A DNA stretch of 64,000 nucleotides from Streptomyces flaveus (lineage in GTDB: Bacteria; Actinomycetota; Actinomycetes; Streptomycetales; Streptomycetaceae), in NCBI RefSeq assembly GCF_014647675.1, contig NZ_BMPQ01000035.1, positions 25,513-89,512 on the forward strand, in the 5' to 3' direction. A program made the position numbers and the translations under genes. Below, piece by piece: positions 1 through 8,449 of the stretch (the first letter of the stretch is position 1; each line of letters starts with the position of its first letter). The notes beneath the pieces were generated by a model. That model saw only the letters and a list, made by a program, of their open reading frames with translations. It was not told where the DNA came from and ran no database searches.

Positions 1-816
1 GGCAAGGGCGTTGAAGCAGTGGTCCCAGCTCCAGACCTTGTCCATCCAGTGCTTGGACATCAGCACCGCGGGCCGGGTGACCAGGCCGGCCGGGCGCACG
101 GTCGCGGACCACACCACGTAGGCGGCGAGTTCGGCGGCCGGGGTGCCGGACGAGCGCCAGGGCGCCACCACGTCGGCGAACTCGGTGAAGGAGCGCTGCG
201 CTGTCGCCACGACCTGGTCGAACGTCGCCGAGGAGGTGAAGGACCGCCGCGCCGAGTCCAGCTCCTCGACGGCGATCTCCCAGGCCCCGCCGGCCCCGTC
301 GGCGTCCGCGGTGACGGTGACACCGCGGTCGCCGCTGCCGAGGGCCTCCGTGCCGGACGAGTCGGCCACGGCGCCGGACAGCACGGTGATCCGGTAGCGG
401 CGCCCGGTCTCGTACGAGGTGAGCATGTACGCACCGTCCACCGGGTCGCGGTAGAAGTAGCTGCCGCTGAACGGCGTCAGGGTCTTCGCCGCCGCGGCGA
501 CGCGCAGGTCCAGCCCCTCGCCGCGCAGGCGTACGGTGTCCGGTGCCTCGTAGGCGAGCTCGATGTGCCCGTCCGCACCGGTCCAGCTGAGCAGACCCGG
601 TGTCGCCTCCGCGCGGATCTCGGCCCGGTCGCCCGTCGCCGTGTCGAGAGGGACGAAACACAGGACCGCGTGCATGCCGTTCTGGTGCGAGACCAGGTGG
701 AGGTCCTCGGCGTACGTCTTCTCCGCCACCACGGGCGAGATGTCGAACCAGGATCCGTACGTGCTGAACGGGATGTCACGGATGGAGAAGGCCGGTCCGG
801 ATCGGGCCGCGGTCAT
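1..816 (-). CDS. GH63-type glycoside hydrolase, N-terminal part (cut by window edge)
   Basis: This frame is open from an ATG at 816 to the left edge, giving 272 residues of a larger enzyme. The first part is a beta-rich domain, and near the end of the visible part is a KVWSWDHCFNALA motif typical of the (alpha/alpha)6 barrel of GH63/MGH1-like enzymes, which include alpha-glucosidases and glucosylglycerate or mannosylglycerate hydrolases. The ATG overlaps the stop of the permease remnant by four bases (ATGA), so it was once translationally coupled to a sugar transporter. A LacI regulator lies upstream on the same strand, suggesting induction by the imported sugar. No signal peptide is visible, so a cytoplasmic enzyme is likely. 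The exact substrate cannot be told from this portion. Confidence 0.75.
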   Translation of the reverse strand, partial: MTAARSGPAFSIRDIPFSTYGSWFDISPVVAEKTYAEDLHLVSHQNGMHAVLCFVPLDTATGDRAEIRAEATPGLLSWTGADGHIELAYEAPDTVRLRGEGLDLRVAAAAKTLTPFSGSYFYRDPVDGAYMLTSYETGRRYRITVLSGAVADSSGTEALGSGDRGVTVTADADGAGGAWEIAVEELDSARRSFTSSATFDQVVATAQRSFTEFADVVAPWRSSGTPAAELAAYVVWSATVRPAGLVTRPAVLMSKHWMDKVWSWDHCFNALA

Positions 817-1022
817 GAGGGGTTACTCGTTTCTTCAGCGGTGGGCGTGGAGAGGTGTGCGGTGGCCGGGGAGGAGGTCAGTCCTTGACGGCGGTACACC
901 AGGCCGAAGACCAGGGCGGCGACGACGAGCAGGTTGCCGAAGCCGAGCTGGTAGGACCAGGTGGCGAAGGTGGTGGACGAGTCGGCCGGGCCACCCTTGG
1001 TCATGATCCGGATGATGTCGAA
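813..1022 (-). pseudogene. Remnant of a carbohydrate ABC transporter permease
   Basis: Only the last part of a sugar permease of the MalF type remains. It reads FDIIRIMTKGGPADSSTTFA, a conserved periplasmic-loop motif of this family, followed by a membrane segment and a short tail. An intact permease is about 300 residues with six helices. Here the homology starts abruptly about 35 bases after the lacI stop. The YQLGF loop also seems joined directly to the last helix, with the residues usual between them missing. The binding-protein gene and the rest of the permease are absent, so transport from this locus is very probably lost. An ATG at 1004 could still give a 63-residue peptide, but it would not be functional. 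Confidence 0.7.
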
Positions 1023-1057
1023 GACTCGGCGCCGGATTCAGCCCGTACGTCGCCGGG

Positions 1058-2071
1058 TCACCCGGTGCCGGCGGGCCCGGTGCTGGCACGCAGTGAGATC
1101 GGCGGCGCGAGCAGGTGGTGCCGGGCCGGCGCTTCGGGGTGGTCGAGCCGCTCGACCAGTAGGTCGACGGCAAGGCGGCCCATCTGTTCCGCGGGCACGT
1201 CCGCGGCCGTGAGCTGCGGGGTCACCGTCTCCGCCCACCGGCCGGCGACGACCCCGGTGACGGAGAAGTCGCGCGGCACATGGCGGCCGGCTTGGGCCAG
1301 CCCCCGGTAGAGGCCGCCAAGCGCGGCCTCGTTCAGCGTGACCAGCGCCGTGGTGGCCGGCTCGTCGTGCAGGATCCGCTCCAGGCATGCCTGGCCGGAG
1401 GATGCGTCATCTCCGCAGCAGTACGTCCGGCTGGTGACTCCGCGCTCCGCCGCGGCCTTGGTGAAACCTTCGAGGCCGCGGTGAGCGGACTCGTACCCGG
1501 CTCGCAGGAGCTGTTCGGGCCGGTTGACGAAGGCGATCGTGCGGTGCCCGAGGTCCGCGAGATGGTGGACGCAGGCCTCCGCCAGAGCGGTGTGGTCCAG
1601 GCCGACCCACCAGCCGTTCTCCGGATGTGCCGTGCGGCCGATGGCGACGGCGGGGAGGCCCACCGAGTCGAGGTGGTCGAACCTGTCGTCCTGGAGCCGG
1701 AGTTCCATCAGGATCGCGCCGTCGACCCGACGCTCACCCAGGAGCCGCTGGAACGAGCGGTCGCTGTCCATACCGCTCGGAGAGAGCAGCACGTCGTAGT
1801 CCTTGGCCGCGGCGGCCTCGACGACATTGCCGATGAAATCGAGCTGCATGCCGGTGTAGTGGTTACCGGCCGGCGGGAAGACCAGACCGATGGTGTTGGT
1901 CCGGCCGTTGGCCAGGGCGCGCGCACTCGCGTTGGGCTGGTAGCCCAGCTCGTCGATGACCCGCTGGATCTTCTGGCGGGTGCCGTCGGACACTGGCCGT
2001 TTGCCGCTCAGCACGTACGACACGGTGCTGCGCGAGACACCGGCCCGCTTGGCGATCTCACCAATGTTCAC
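1058..2071 (-). CDS. LacI family transcriptional regulator
   Basis: This is a 337-residue regulator of usual LacI length. Residues 1-55 form the helix-turn-helix and hinge (IGEIAKRAGVSRSTVSYVLS, then YQPNASARALA), and the rest is a periplasmic-binding-protein-like effector domain. It should repress the sugar locus read leftwards from it and release DNA when the sugar or a derivative binds. Three copies of the palindrome CGAACCGGTTCG lie upstream between 2093 and 2449 and are the obvious operators, implying autoregulation. Downstream, transport genes have been deleted but the glycoside hydrolase remains. The effector is unknown. Confidence 0.9.
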   Translation of the reverse strand: MNIGEIAKRAGVSRSTVSYVLSGKRPVSDGTRQKIQRVIDELGYQPNASARALANGRTNTIGLVFPPAGNHYTGMQLDFIGNVVEAAAAKDYDVLLSPSGMDSDRSFQRLLGERRVDGAILMELRLQDDRFDHLDSVGLPAVAIGRTAHPENGWWVGLDHTALAEACVHHLADLGHRTIAFVNRPEQLLRAGYESAHRGLEGFTKAAAERGVTSRTYCCGDDASSGQACLERILHDEPATTALVTLNEAALGGLYRGLAQAGRHVPRDFSVTGVVAGRWAETVTPQLTAADVPAEQMGRLAVDLLVERLDHPEAPARHHLLAPPISLRASTGPAGTG

Positions 2072-2092
2072 GGGACTCCTTGCTCGAACTGC

Positions 2093-2106
2093 TCGAACCG
2101 GTTCGA
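2093..2106. promoter_or_regulatory. LacI-type operator 1
   Basis: TCGAACCGGTTCGA is a perfect 14-bp palindrome with the central CG step typical of LacI-family operators. It lies 22 bases upstream of the lacI start, so bound repressor would block lacI transcription. Confidence 0.7.
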
Positions 2107-2175
2107 CGATCTCGGGAAGAGAGAGCGAGATCGGCCGCTGGTGCTGAGGGCTTCATACCGATGGCGACCGATTGT

Positions 2176-2187
2176 CGAACCGGTTCG
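2176..2187. promoter_or_regulatory. LacI-type operator 2
   Basis: CGAACCGGTTCG repeats the 12-bp core of operator 1, with centres about 82 bases apart. That spacing would allow repressor tetramers to loop the DNA. Confidence 0.65.
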
Positions 2188-2437
2188 CGCAAAGTGAAAG
2201 TAAGTACAAGCCACGGAGGTGTCAATGCCTCTCCACGCTTCCCGCAACTGCCAGGAAACCTCGCCGAGTCGACTCCTGCCCCCGCCAGCAGCTCCACATG
2301 TAGCCCGCCACCTGCGAATACCAGGATCTCGCGGCTTGACTCACTCCGGGCGGCGGGTCGACGCGCCGCAGGTTCCTGTGTCGCGGGTATTGCTGGCCGG
2401 TTTTCCTCGGTGCCGACTTCCCGATCCGGTTGGATTT

Positions 2438-2449
2438 CGAACCGGTTCG
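2438..2449. promoter_or_regulatory. LacI-type operator 3
   Basis: This is a third exact copy of CGAACCGGTTCG, about 370 bases upstream of lacI and 220 bases before the divergent ATPase gene. The rest of the 600-base gap between lacI and that gene shows no convincing coding sequence. Confidence 0.6.
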
Positions 2450-2621
2450 CTCCATCGAAGGGCACATCGATCCGTCGCGGCACGGATTTCCCGTACGCCG
2501 ACACCGGGCCCACGGCGGCACACGGTTCCCGTACGCCCGCTCGTACGGCATCGCTGCCCGACTGACGCCACCAGCGCTCGCCCGGTGCGAGCACCAACCG
2601 ATTCGCTAGACTTGCATGAAA

Positions 2622-2645
2622 GAAAGTTTCATCAAAGAAACTTTC
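2622..2645. promoter_or_regulatory. Inverted repeat GAAAGTTTC / GAAACTTTC before the DUF234 ATPase
   Basis: Two 9-bp arms, GAAAGTTTC and GAAACTTTC, are perfect inverted repeats separated by six bases, and each arm is itself nearly palindromic. The site ends 26 bases before the ATPase start codon. In such a GC-rich genome this AT-rich palindrome is likely an operator. It could also lie close to the transcription start. The binding protein is unknown. Confidence 0.5.
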
Positions 2646-2671
2646 CTGGTACCCGTGCGAGGCAGTTCGTC

Positions 2672-4093
2672 ATGAATGGATTCATCGGCCGCCGGACAGA
2701 ACTCGGCCTCTTGGACGACATGCTGCATCCGGTGAAGACCGGCGGGCGCGGCGGGCGTCCCGGTCGGGCGGTACTGATCCGCGGGCGTCGCCGCGTCGGC
2801 AAGTCCCGGCTGGTGGAGGAGTTCCTGGAACGCGCCGAACTGCCGCACGTCTTCTTCACCGCCGTCGGCGGCTCGCGGGAGGAGGACCTGGCGGGCTTCG
2901 TCGCAGAAGTGGCCGCCTCCAGCCTCCCCGACGCGGGCCGCTTCGCGGACTTCACCGCACCGCAGACCTGGGACGCCGCCCTGAGTCTCCTCGCCTCCGC
3001 GCTACCGACCGATGCGCCCAGCGTCGTCGTCCTCGACGAGATGCCTTATCTCGTGCGCGAGGACCCGGCCTTCGAAGGAACCCTGCAGAAGATCTTCGAC
3101 CGGACCCTGTCCAAACTGCCCGTACTGCTCGTCCTCATCGGCTCCGACATCGCGATGATGGAACAGCTCAACACCTACGGACGGCCCTTCTATCAGCGCG
3201 GAACCGAGATGGTCGTGCCCCCGCTCAACCCGGCCGAAGTCGGGGCCATGCTCGATCTGCCGCCCGCCGATGCCTTCGACGCCTATCTCGTTTCCGGCGG
3301 ACTCCCGCTGATCCTGGAAGAGTGGCCGCACGGCGCCGGACTGTGGGACTACCTCGCCTCCGCGCTGCGCAAGCCCACCTCGGCCCTGCTCATCAGCGGT
3401 GAGCGCACCCTGGCTGCCGAGTTCCCCACCGAAGCACAGGCCCGTACCGTCCTCGGCGCCATCGGGCACGGTGAACGCACCTTCGCCCTGATCGGCCGGG
3501 CTGCCGGCGACCTCAACCCCGGCTCGGTGAAACGCTCCCTGGAGCTCCTGACCACCCGCCGCATGGTCGCCGCCGACCTTCCCCTGTCCACCAAACCCAG
3601 CCGCGAGACCCGCTACCGCGTCGACGACCCCTACCTGCGATTTTGGCTCTCCTTCATCGGCCCCGGCATCCCCACCGTCGAACGAGGCCGTGGCGACCGA
3701 GTCCTCGACTCCATCCGCACCAGCTGGACATCCTGGCGCGGCAGGGCCATCGAACCCATCATCCGCGAAGCACTCTGGCGCCTGGCCGACGACCGGCTGC
3801 CCGAAGGCACCAACGCCGTCGGCGGATACTGGACCCGCACCAACGACCCGGAGATCGACCTCATCGGTGCGGACCGCTCCCCGATCGCCAAGAAGATCAC
3901 TTTTGCCGGATCGGTCAAGTGGCTGGAGAACAAACCCTTCGACCACCGTGACCTCTCCCGCCTCATCATCCACCGCTCCCAACTCCCCGGCGCCGACGAC
4001 GACACCACCCTGCTCGCCGTCACCCGCAGCGGCTGCACCGCCGAAGGGATCTCCACCTTCACACCTGAGGACCTCCTCGAGGCATGGGCCTGA
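2672..4093 (+). CDS. AAA-type ATPase with C-terminal DUF234 (PD-(D/E)XK-like) domain
   Basis: This 473-residue protein belongs to the 'archaeal-type' STAND-like ATPases that end in DUF234. Residues 38-45 are the Walker A motif (GRRRVGKS), Walker B is near residue 120 (VVVLDEM), a winged-helix region follows, and the last 120 residues form the DUF234 domain. That domain normally looks like a PD-(D/E)XK nuclease (EIDLV, then GE-K). Here EIDLIG is kept, but the second motif reads GSVKW, so the expected acidic residue is missing and cleavage activity is doubtful. The ATG at 2672 was chosen because the ATPase domain starts there; the frame is open further upstream without family similarity. The biological role of the family is not established. 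Confidence 0.8.
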   Translation: MNGFIGRRTELGLLDDMLHPVKTGGRGGRPGRAVLIRGRRRVGKSRLVEEFLERAELPHVFFTAVGGSREEDLAGFVAEVAASSLPDAGRFADFTAPQTWDAALSLLASALPTDAPSVVVLDEMPYLVREDPAFEGTLQKIFDRTLSKLPVLLVLIGSDIAMMEQLNTYGRPFYQRGTEMVVPPLNPAEVGAMLDLPPADAFDAYLVSGGLPLILEEWPHGAGLWDYLASALRKPTSALLISGERTLAAEFPTEAQARTVLGAIGHGERTFALIGRAAGDLNPGSVKRSLELLTTRRMVAADLPLSTKPSRETRYRVDDPYLRFWLSFIGPGIPTVERGRGDRVLDSIRTSWTSWRGRAIEPIIREALWRLADDRLPEGTNAVGGYWTRTNDPEIDLIGADRSPIAKKITFAGSVKWLENKPFDHRDLSRLIIHRSQLPGADDDTTLLAVTRSGCTAEGISTFTPEDLLEAWA

Positions 4094-4144
4094 GAGGAAC
4101 CACTCAGCGGCGATACGCGTCCTCCGGCCGAACGAGGAGGGCAT

Positions 4145-5107
4145 GTGGTCGTACGAGGGGTGCGCGACGCACAAGAGCGGCGAAGCGGGCGGCGGTGGGA
4201 GTACGGGCTCGTCGCGTGTGCCCTCGGCGTCACCGGGCTGCTGGTCCTGCACTCCGCCGTGCCCAACCGGGTCGGGCGTCTCGGGAGCCTTCTGGAGACG
4301 TTTCTGCCGTGGCTGGGTGTGGCCGTGCCGCTGCTGGGCGGGGTCGCTCTGCTCAAGCGGTCGGTGGTGGGGCTGCTCGCCTGCCTGGCGCCCACGCTTG
4401 CCTGGCTCTGGATGTTCGGTGGGCTGTGGTTCGGCTCGTCGCCGGGCTCGTACGACCTGACCGTCGTCCAGCACAATGTGGCCGACGACAACTCCGACCC
4501 CTCCGGCACCGCACGGGCGCTGCTCGGCGCACGCGGTGACCTCGTGGCCGTGCAGGAGCTGACGCCCGAGGCGCGCGCCGCGTACGAGGACGTCCTGGGC
4601 GCCTCCCTCCCCCACCGGGCGGTCCATGGCACGGTCGCGCTCTGGTCCGCGTACCCGCTGTCGGACGTGCGAGCCGTGGACATCCGGCCCCCGGGCTTCC
4701 CGGACAGCTGGCAGCGCGGTCTGCGGGCCACGGTCGCCGCGCCCGAGGGAGAGACCGCGGTGTACGTGGTCCATCTGCCGTCGATCCGCCTCGGCGCGAC
4801 CGGCCTGGCGTCGGCGGCCCGCGACGAGAGCGCGGCCCTGCTCGGGGCCCGGATCGCGGACGACCCGGCCGACCGGCTCCTCGTCGTGGGCGACCTCAAC
4901 GGCACCGTGCAGGACCGCGGACTCGACCCGCTCACCTCCCAACTCTCCGCTCCCGCCAAGGGGTTCGCGTTCAGCTGGCCGGCCTCCCTGCCGGTGGCGC
5001 GGATCGACCATGTGCTCGGCAGGGGTGTCGCGGTGACCGAGATCTCGACCCTGGACGCGACCGGGAGCGACCACTTGCCGGTCGTCGGCCGCACGCGTCT
5101 TGGCTGA
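4145..5107 (+). CDS. Membrane-anchored endonuclease/exonuclease/phosphatase family protein (VanJ-like)
   Basis: This 320-residue protein starts at a GTG and has about three membrane helices in residues 20-95. A catalytic EEP domain follows, with VQHNVADDN, VQELT, GDLNGT near residue 250 and the terminal GSDHLPV motif. All metal and catalytic motifs of the fold are present. The arrangement matches the VanJ/StaP group of actinobacterial membrane proteins, in which the catalytic domain faces outside; VanJ gives teicoplanin resistance and acts on lipid-linked pyrophosphates. By analogy this enzyme may dephosphorylate an undecaprenyl-type lipid outside the membrane, but that is inference. It follows the ATPase by 51 bases and may be cotranscribed. 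Confidence 0.75.
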   Translation: MVVRGVRDAQERRSGRRWEYGLVACALGVTGLLVLHSAVPNRVGRLGSLLETFLPWLGVAVPLLGGVALLKRSVVGLLACLAPTLAWLWMFGGLWFGSSPGSYDLTVVQHNVADDNSDPSGTARALLGARGDLVAVQELTPEARAAYEDVLGASLPHRAVHGTVALWSAYPLSDVRAVDIRPPGFPDSWQRGLRATVAAPEGETAVYVVHLPSIRLGATGLASAARDESAALLGARIADDPADRLLVVGDLNGTVQDRGLDPLTSQLSAPAKGFAFSWPASLPVARIDHVLGRGVAVTEISTLDATGSDHLPVVGRTRLG

Positions 5108-5174
5108 TGGCCAGGTGCATTGCCCGGAGGTGACGACGTGGCCGGGCGTCGTACTGCCGCTTTCGGACAGTGGC

Positions 5175-6281
5175 TCAGGCCGCTGTGTACCCCAACTGCC
5201 GTCGCATGTACGGAGTCATGAGGTTCTTCGCCTTGGCCAGGGTGCTGGTGCGGCCGCCGAGGACCGCCGTCTCGCCGCCCGGTACGGGCAGCATGGTCAC
5301 CCCGCCCGCCGGGCCGAAGGGCACGATCAGCGGCGTGCGGTGGATCGGCCGGTAGAAGCGGGGCTCCTTGCGGTGCTTGCCGGAACTCTGAAGGTACGTA
5401 CGGATGTTGTGGGCGGCGAGATCCGCCTGGGCGAGCGCGGCGGGGGTGAGTTTGAGTTCGCTGATGTTGTTCACGTCACCGACCGCGAACACGTCCTTCC
5501 ACCCCTCGACCCGGAGCGCCTTGTCGACCTTGACCTGTCCGGCCGAGTTCAGCCAGTCGCCGTGCCCGGCCAGGCGCAGCCAGAGCGTGTTGGGGGTGGT
5601 GCCCGTGGTCCAGAAGGAGAGGTCGGCGTCGATGATGTTGCCGCGGGCGTCGCGGTAGGTGCCGAAGTCGTTGCCGGGGGACATGAAGGAGTCGAGCCGT
5701 ATCTCCACGTCGTGGGACTCCAGCCAGGCGCGGGCCTTGCGCCCGGCCCGCGCGCTGCCCGTGGAGTGGAGCAACGCAGGGCCGGAGTGGGCGAGCGTCA
5801 CCCGGGCGTCCGGCCGGGCCAGCCTGATCTCGGCGGCGAGTTCGACGCCGGAGGGCCCGCCGCCGACGACGAGGGCGTGCTCGGCGATGGCGATGTTCTG
5901 CTGGTGTTCGGCGAACGACTTGGCCGCCTCTTCGGGGGTGGTGCCGGTGAAACGGGCCGGTTCGGGGTAGTCGGCGCCGGTGGCGACCACCACCACGTCG
6001 TACGGCAGCCGTTCACCGGTGGCGAGCGCCACCTGCCGTTCGGAGGTGTCGATGCGGACCACCTTGCCCACGGCCATCCGGCCGTTGGTGAGCAGCCGGT
6101 CGTACGGGATGAAGGGCGCCCCGGTCCACTCCGGATCCACGCCGGCGCGCAGCGAGGCGACGCGGTGGAAGAAGACCTCCTTGCGGTCCACCAGCGTGAC
6201 GCGCGCCTGCCCGTCCAACCGTTTCGCCAGACGGACGCCGGCATAGCCGCCGCCGATCACCACTACGTCGCGGTCACGCAC
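5175..6281 (-). CDS. NAD(P)/FAD-dependent oxidoreductase (type II NADH dehydrogenase-like)
   Basis: This 368-residue flavoprotein has two dinucleotide-binding folds: DVVVIGGGYAGVRLA at the N terminus for FAD and ALVVGGGPSGVELAAEI near residue 140 for NAD(P)H. The C-terminal part has AVGDVNN, which contacts FAD. It resembles the NDH-2/AIF-like group that passes electrons from NADH to quinone or other acceptors at the membrane. The GTG at 6281 is preferred over an upstream ATG because AGGAG sits at the right distance and the FAD motif begins at once. A small AT-rich palindrome upstream may be an operator. Confidence 0.85.
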   Translation of the reverse strand: MRDRDVVVIGGGYAGVRLAKRLDGQARVTLVDRKEVFFHRVASLRAGVDPEWTGAPFIPYDRLLTNGRMAVGKVVRIDTSERQVALATGERLPYDVVVVATGADYPEPARFTGTTPEEAAKSFAEHQQNIAIAEHALVVGGGPSGVELAAEIRLARPDARVTLAHSGPALLHSTGSARAGRKARAWLESHDVEIRLDSFMSPGNDFGTYRDARGNIIDADLSFWTTGTTPNTLWLRLAGHGDWLNSAGQVKVDKALRVEGWKDVFAVGDVNNISELKLTPAALAQADLAAHNIRTYLQSSGKHRKEPRFYRPIHRTPLIVPFGPAGGVTMLPVPGGETAVLGGRTSTLAKAKNLMTPYMRRQLGYTAA

Positions 6282-6373
6282 GTCAACTCTCCTGTGCCTT
6301 GCGGGGGGAACGAGAGCCGTAACGCATGCCGCCGTGTTTCGGCCACTCGCTTGCTGGCGAGCGTATGACTTGA

Positions 6374-6384
6374 AACTTAAAGTT
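6374..6384. promoter_or_regulatory. AT-rich palindrome upstream of the flavoprotein gene
   Basis: AACTTAAAGTT is a perfect odd palindrome about 95 bases upstream of the oxidoreductase start. It stands out in GC-rich DNA and resembles MarR- or HxlR-type operators. No such regulator is adjacent, so this is tentative. Confidence 0.35.
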
Positions 6385-6491
6385 GCGGTGTTGTGTTGTG
6401 TGAGTTCTGTGAAGTGACGGCAGAGACAGGCCGATGTATGGACCGTTGCCGGCAACGGTCCTGACCCGGCGGGCGGTTACCGCCAGAAAAG

Positions 6492-6530
6492 TGACCGCCC
6501 CGCTCCCGGATCAGCGGGACGGGGCGGTCA
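6492..6530 (-). terminator. Hairpin terminator after the proline-rich membrane protein
   Basis: TGACCGCCCC and GGGGCGGTCA form a perfect 10-bp stem, with a partly paired inner region. The hairpin lies about 50 bases beyond the stop of the gene at 6581-8449. It lacks a U-tract, as is common in Streptomyces. Confidence 0.6.
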
Positions 6531-6580
6531 GGATGGTGCTGGGACGGTTTCCGTGAGTGTGCGTCAGGCGGTCAGGTGCG

Positions 6581-8449
6581 TCAGACGGCCGGCTCGAAGG
6601 GCTCGATCTCCGGAAGGTCCGGCAGGGGAATGTCGGGGTATCCCGGCAGGCTGCTCTGGCGCACGATGTACGTGCAGTTGGTGTACGTGTAGCCGGGGTC
6701 GATGCTCATGCCGTCGGCCTCGTTCCTCACATTCCCCGCGTCTTCGTCGGCGTACTTGATGAGGGTGTGGTAGTCGCCGGCGGGCAGGTTGAGATAGTCG
6801 GTCGGGTAGGAGAGGCCGCTGTTCGAGCAGGCGGCGTCCGCGGCCTGCGACTCGCTGGAGTACTCGGTGCAGCCGGCGCAGGCCGTGAGGGTGATGCGGC
6901 CGGTGACCGGGCCGGTGTAGAGGAACTCGACCGCGGTCGGGGCGTCGTTGCTGATCTTCAGGGGCATCTTGGCGCCGCCCGGGCTACGGGACGGCGGCAG
7001 TTTCCGGCCCGCCTCGGGCCGTTCCTCGGCGATCTCCGCGGCGATGGCTATCTGCCGGGCACGCTTGGCGTTCTTGTTGTCCTTGTACGTGTCGGCGAAG
7101 TCGTTGAGCGTGGTGGCCGCCGCGCCGAACTTGTCGTCCTCGAACTCGTCGACCCCGCAGGCGTAGGCGCCGGACTCCACCGCCTTGACGGCGTCCGTGC
7201 GCAGCCCGTCACCGGGGCTGCCCGCGGGCAGGTCGACCATGGTCCGGCTGATGGCCTGCAACTCCTCGCTGGCCGGGCAGGGGTCGTTGCCCTTCAGGGC
7301 CTTGGACTGGTTCGCGATCTCCGCGCTGACGGCCGGTCCGACCTTGGCGGCCGACTCCGAGTCGGGGAACGTACGCAGGAGTTCGGTCAGTTCGCCGCCG
7401 TTCGCCTTCGTTTCGGTCGCCGCGTCGGAGCCGCCGAGGTTCGTGATGCCGCACTCGTAGAGCGAGGTCTGCAGGGGCTCGACGGGCCAGTCGGTCAGGG
7501 AGCCGAGCCGCTGCTTGCCCATCGTGTCGGGCAGCTTCCACAGATACCGCAGCGGTTCCAGGGCCTCGCAGTACTGCTTTTCGCGGTAGGGCGCGGCGAC
7601 GGTGTCGTAGTACCGGTCGAGGCGGTCGGGGATGCGCTCTGCCGCCCGGCTGCCGGGATGGTCGTCACCGAGCGCACGGTAGGCCTTCAGCGCCCGCTCG
7701 TAGTCCGCCTTGGCCTCGGCGAAGCCGCCCTGCCGCGAGGCGGCGGTGACCAGCCGGTCCGTCTTGGCGAGCCGGTCGAGCAGCATCTGCTGGTACGCCT
7801 CTTCCCGCGCCGCCTCGTACCCCACCGCGCTACCGGCCGGCACCGCGAGCAGCACGAGCCCGAGCCCGGCGGCGACCATCGGCCGCACCGGCAACGTCAT
7901 CCGCGTACGGCGCCCCAGCCACGCCCCGTGGACCGCGGCCAGCATCAGTACGAGGCCGTACGCCCATATCACCCCGCCCGGCACCCCGTCCGGGTCGGCG
8001 GGCAGCGCGGCCACCAGCAGCCAGCCGGTCGCGATCCAGCACAGGGCGGCCAGCGGCCAGCGCCGCAGGAGCACGTACCCGAGCCCGAGCCCGGAGAGGT
8101 TGAACAGCCCGGCCGCCGCGGCCCGCCACGGGTCCGGGGGCACGGCGTCCTCGGGCTCGTCGGCCGGCGGCGTGTAGGAGGTCAACCACTCGGAGGCCGG
8201 CGGCCCCGGCGGCCCGACGGTCGGCGGGCCGCCGGGCAGCGGGGGTGGAGGCGACGACGGGGGCACGGGCGGCAACGGAGGTGCTTCCGGTGCGGACGAC
8301 GCAGGCTCGGGCGGCGACGGAGGTACGTCCGGTGGAGGCGGCGCGGACGGCGGAGGCGACGAAGGCGACGGCGTCGACTCCGGCTCCGGTCCGCTGCCCG
8401 ACGGCTCTCCCTTGCCACCGACACCCGACGGCTCTTCGGACCCACTCAT
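6581..8449 (-). CDS. Proline-rich membrane protein of unknown function
   Basis: I do not recognise a characterised family. The 622-residue product has three parts. Residues 1-95 are an almost pure Pro/Ser/Gly/Glu disordered region. Then come three or four membrane helices (about 105-225), including LGYVLLRRWPLAALCWIATG. A long extracellular or cytosolic region of about 380 residues follows, with helical, TPR-like spacing (YERALKAYRALGDDHPGS, ATTLNDFADTYKDNKNAKRA) and a final Cys-rich beta domain (LTACAGCTEY). The paired Cys residues of the last domain suggest that the tail is exported. The start at 8449 is chosen because GGGGGAG precedes it. It is transcribed alone and ends at a hairpin. Confidence 0.75.
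   Translation of the reverse strand: MSGSEEPSGVGGKGEPSGSGPEPESTPSPSSPPPSAPPPPDVPPSPPEPASSAPEAPPLPPVPPSSPPPPLPGGPPTVGPPGPPASEWLTSYTPPADEPEDAVPPDPWRAAAAGLFNLSGLGLGYVLLRRWPLAALCWIATGWLLVAALPADPDGVPGGVIWAYGLVLMLAAVHGAWLGRRTRMTLPVRPMVAAGLGLVLLAVPAGSAVGYEAAREEAYQQMLLDRLAKTDRLVTAASRQGGFAEAKADYERALKAYRALGDDHPGSRAAERIPDRLDRYYDTVAAPYREKQYCEALEPLRYLWKLPDTMGKQRLGSLTDWPVEPLQTSLYECGITNLGGSDAATETKANGGELTELLRTFPDSESAAKVGPAVSAEIANQSKALKGNDPCPASEELQAISRTMVDLPAGSPGDGLRTDAVKAVESGAYACGVDEFEDDKFGAAATTLNDFADTYKDNKNAKRARQIAIAAEIAEERPEAGRKLPPSRSPGGAKMPLKISNDAPTAVEFLYTGPVTGRITLTACAGCTEYSSESQAADAACSNSGLSYPTDYLNLPAGDYHTLIKYADEDAGNVRNEADGMSIDPGYTYTNCTYIVRQSSLPGYPDIPLPDLPEIEPFEPAV

Noticed and set aside
2219..2671. In-frame upstream extension of the DUF234 ATPase
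   Set aside because: Arg/Pro/Ser-rich translation crossing two operators and a palindrome; the conserved domain begins at ATG 2672.
3002..5074. A 690-codon open frame on the minus strand
   Set aside because: It is antisense to the DUF234 ATPase and EEP genes; composition is typical of a shadow frame.
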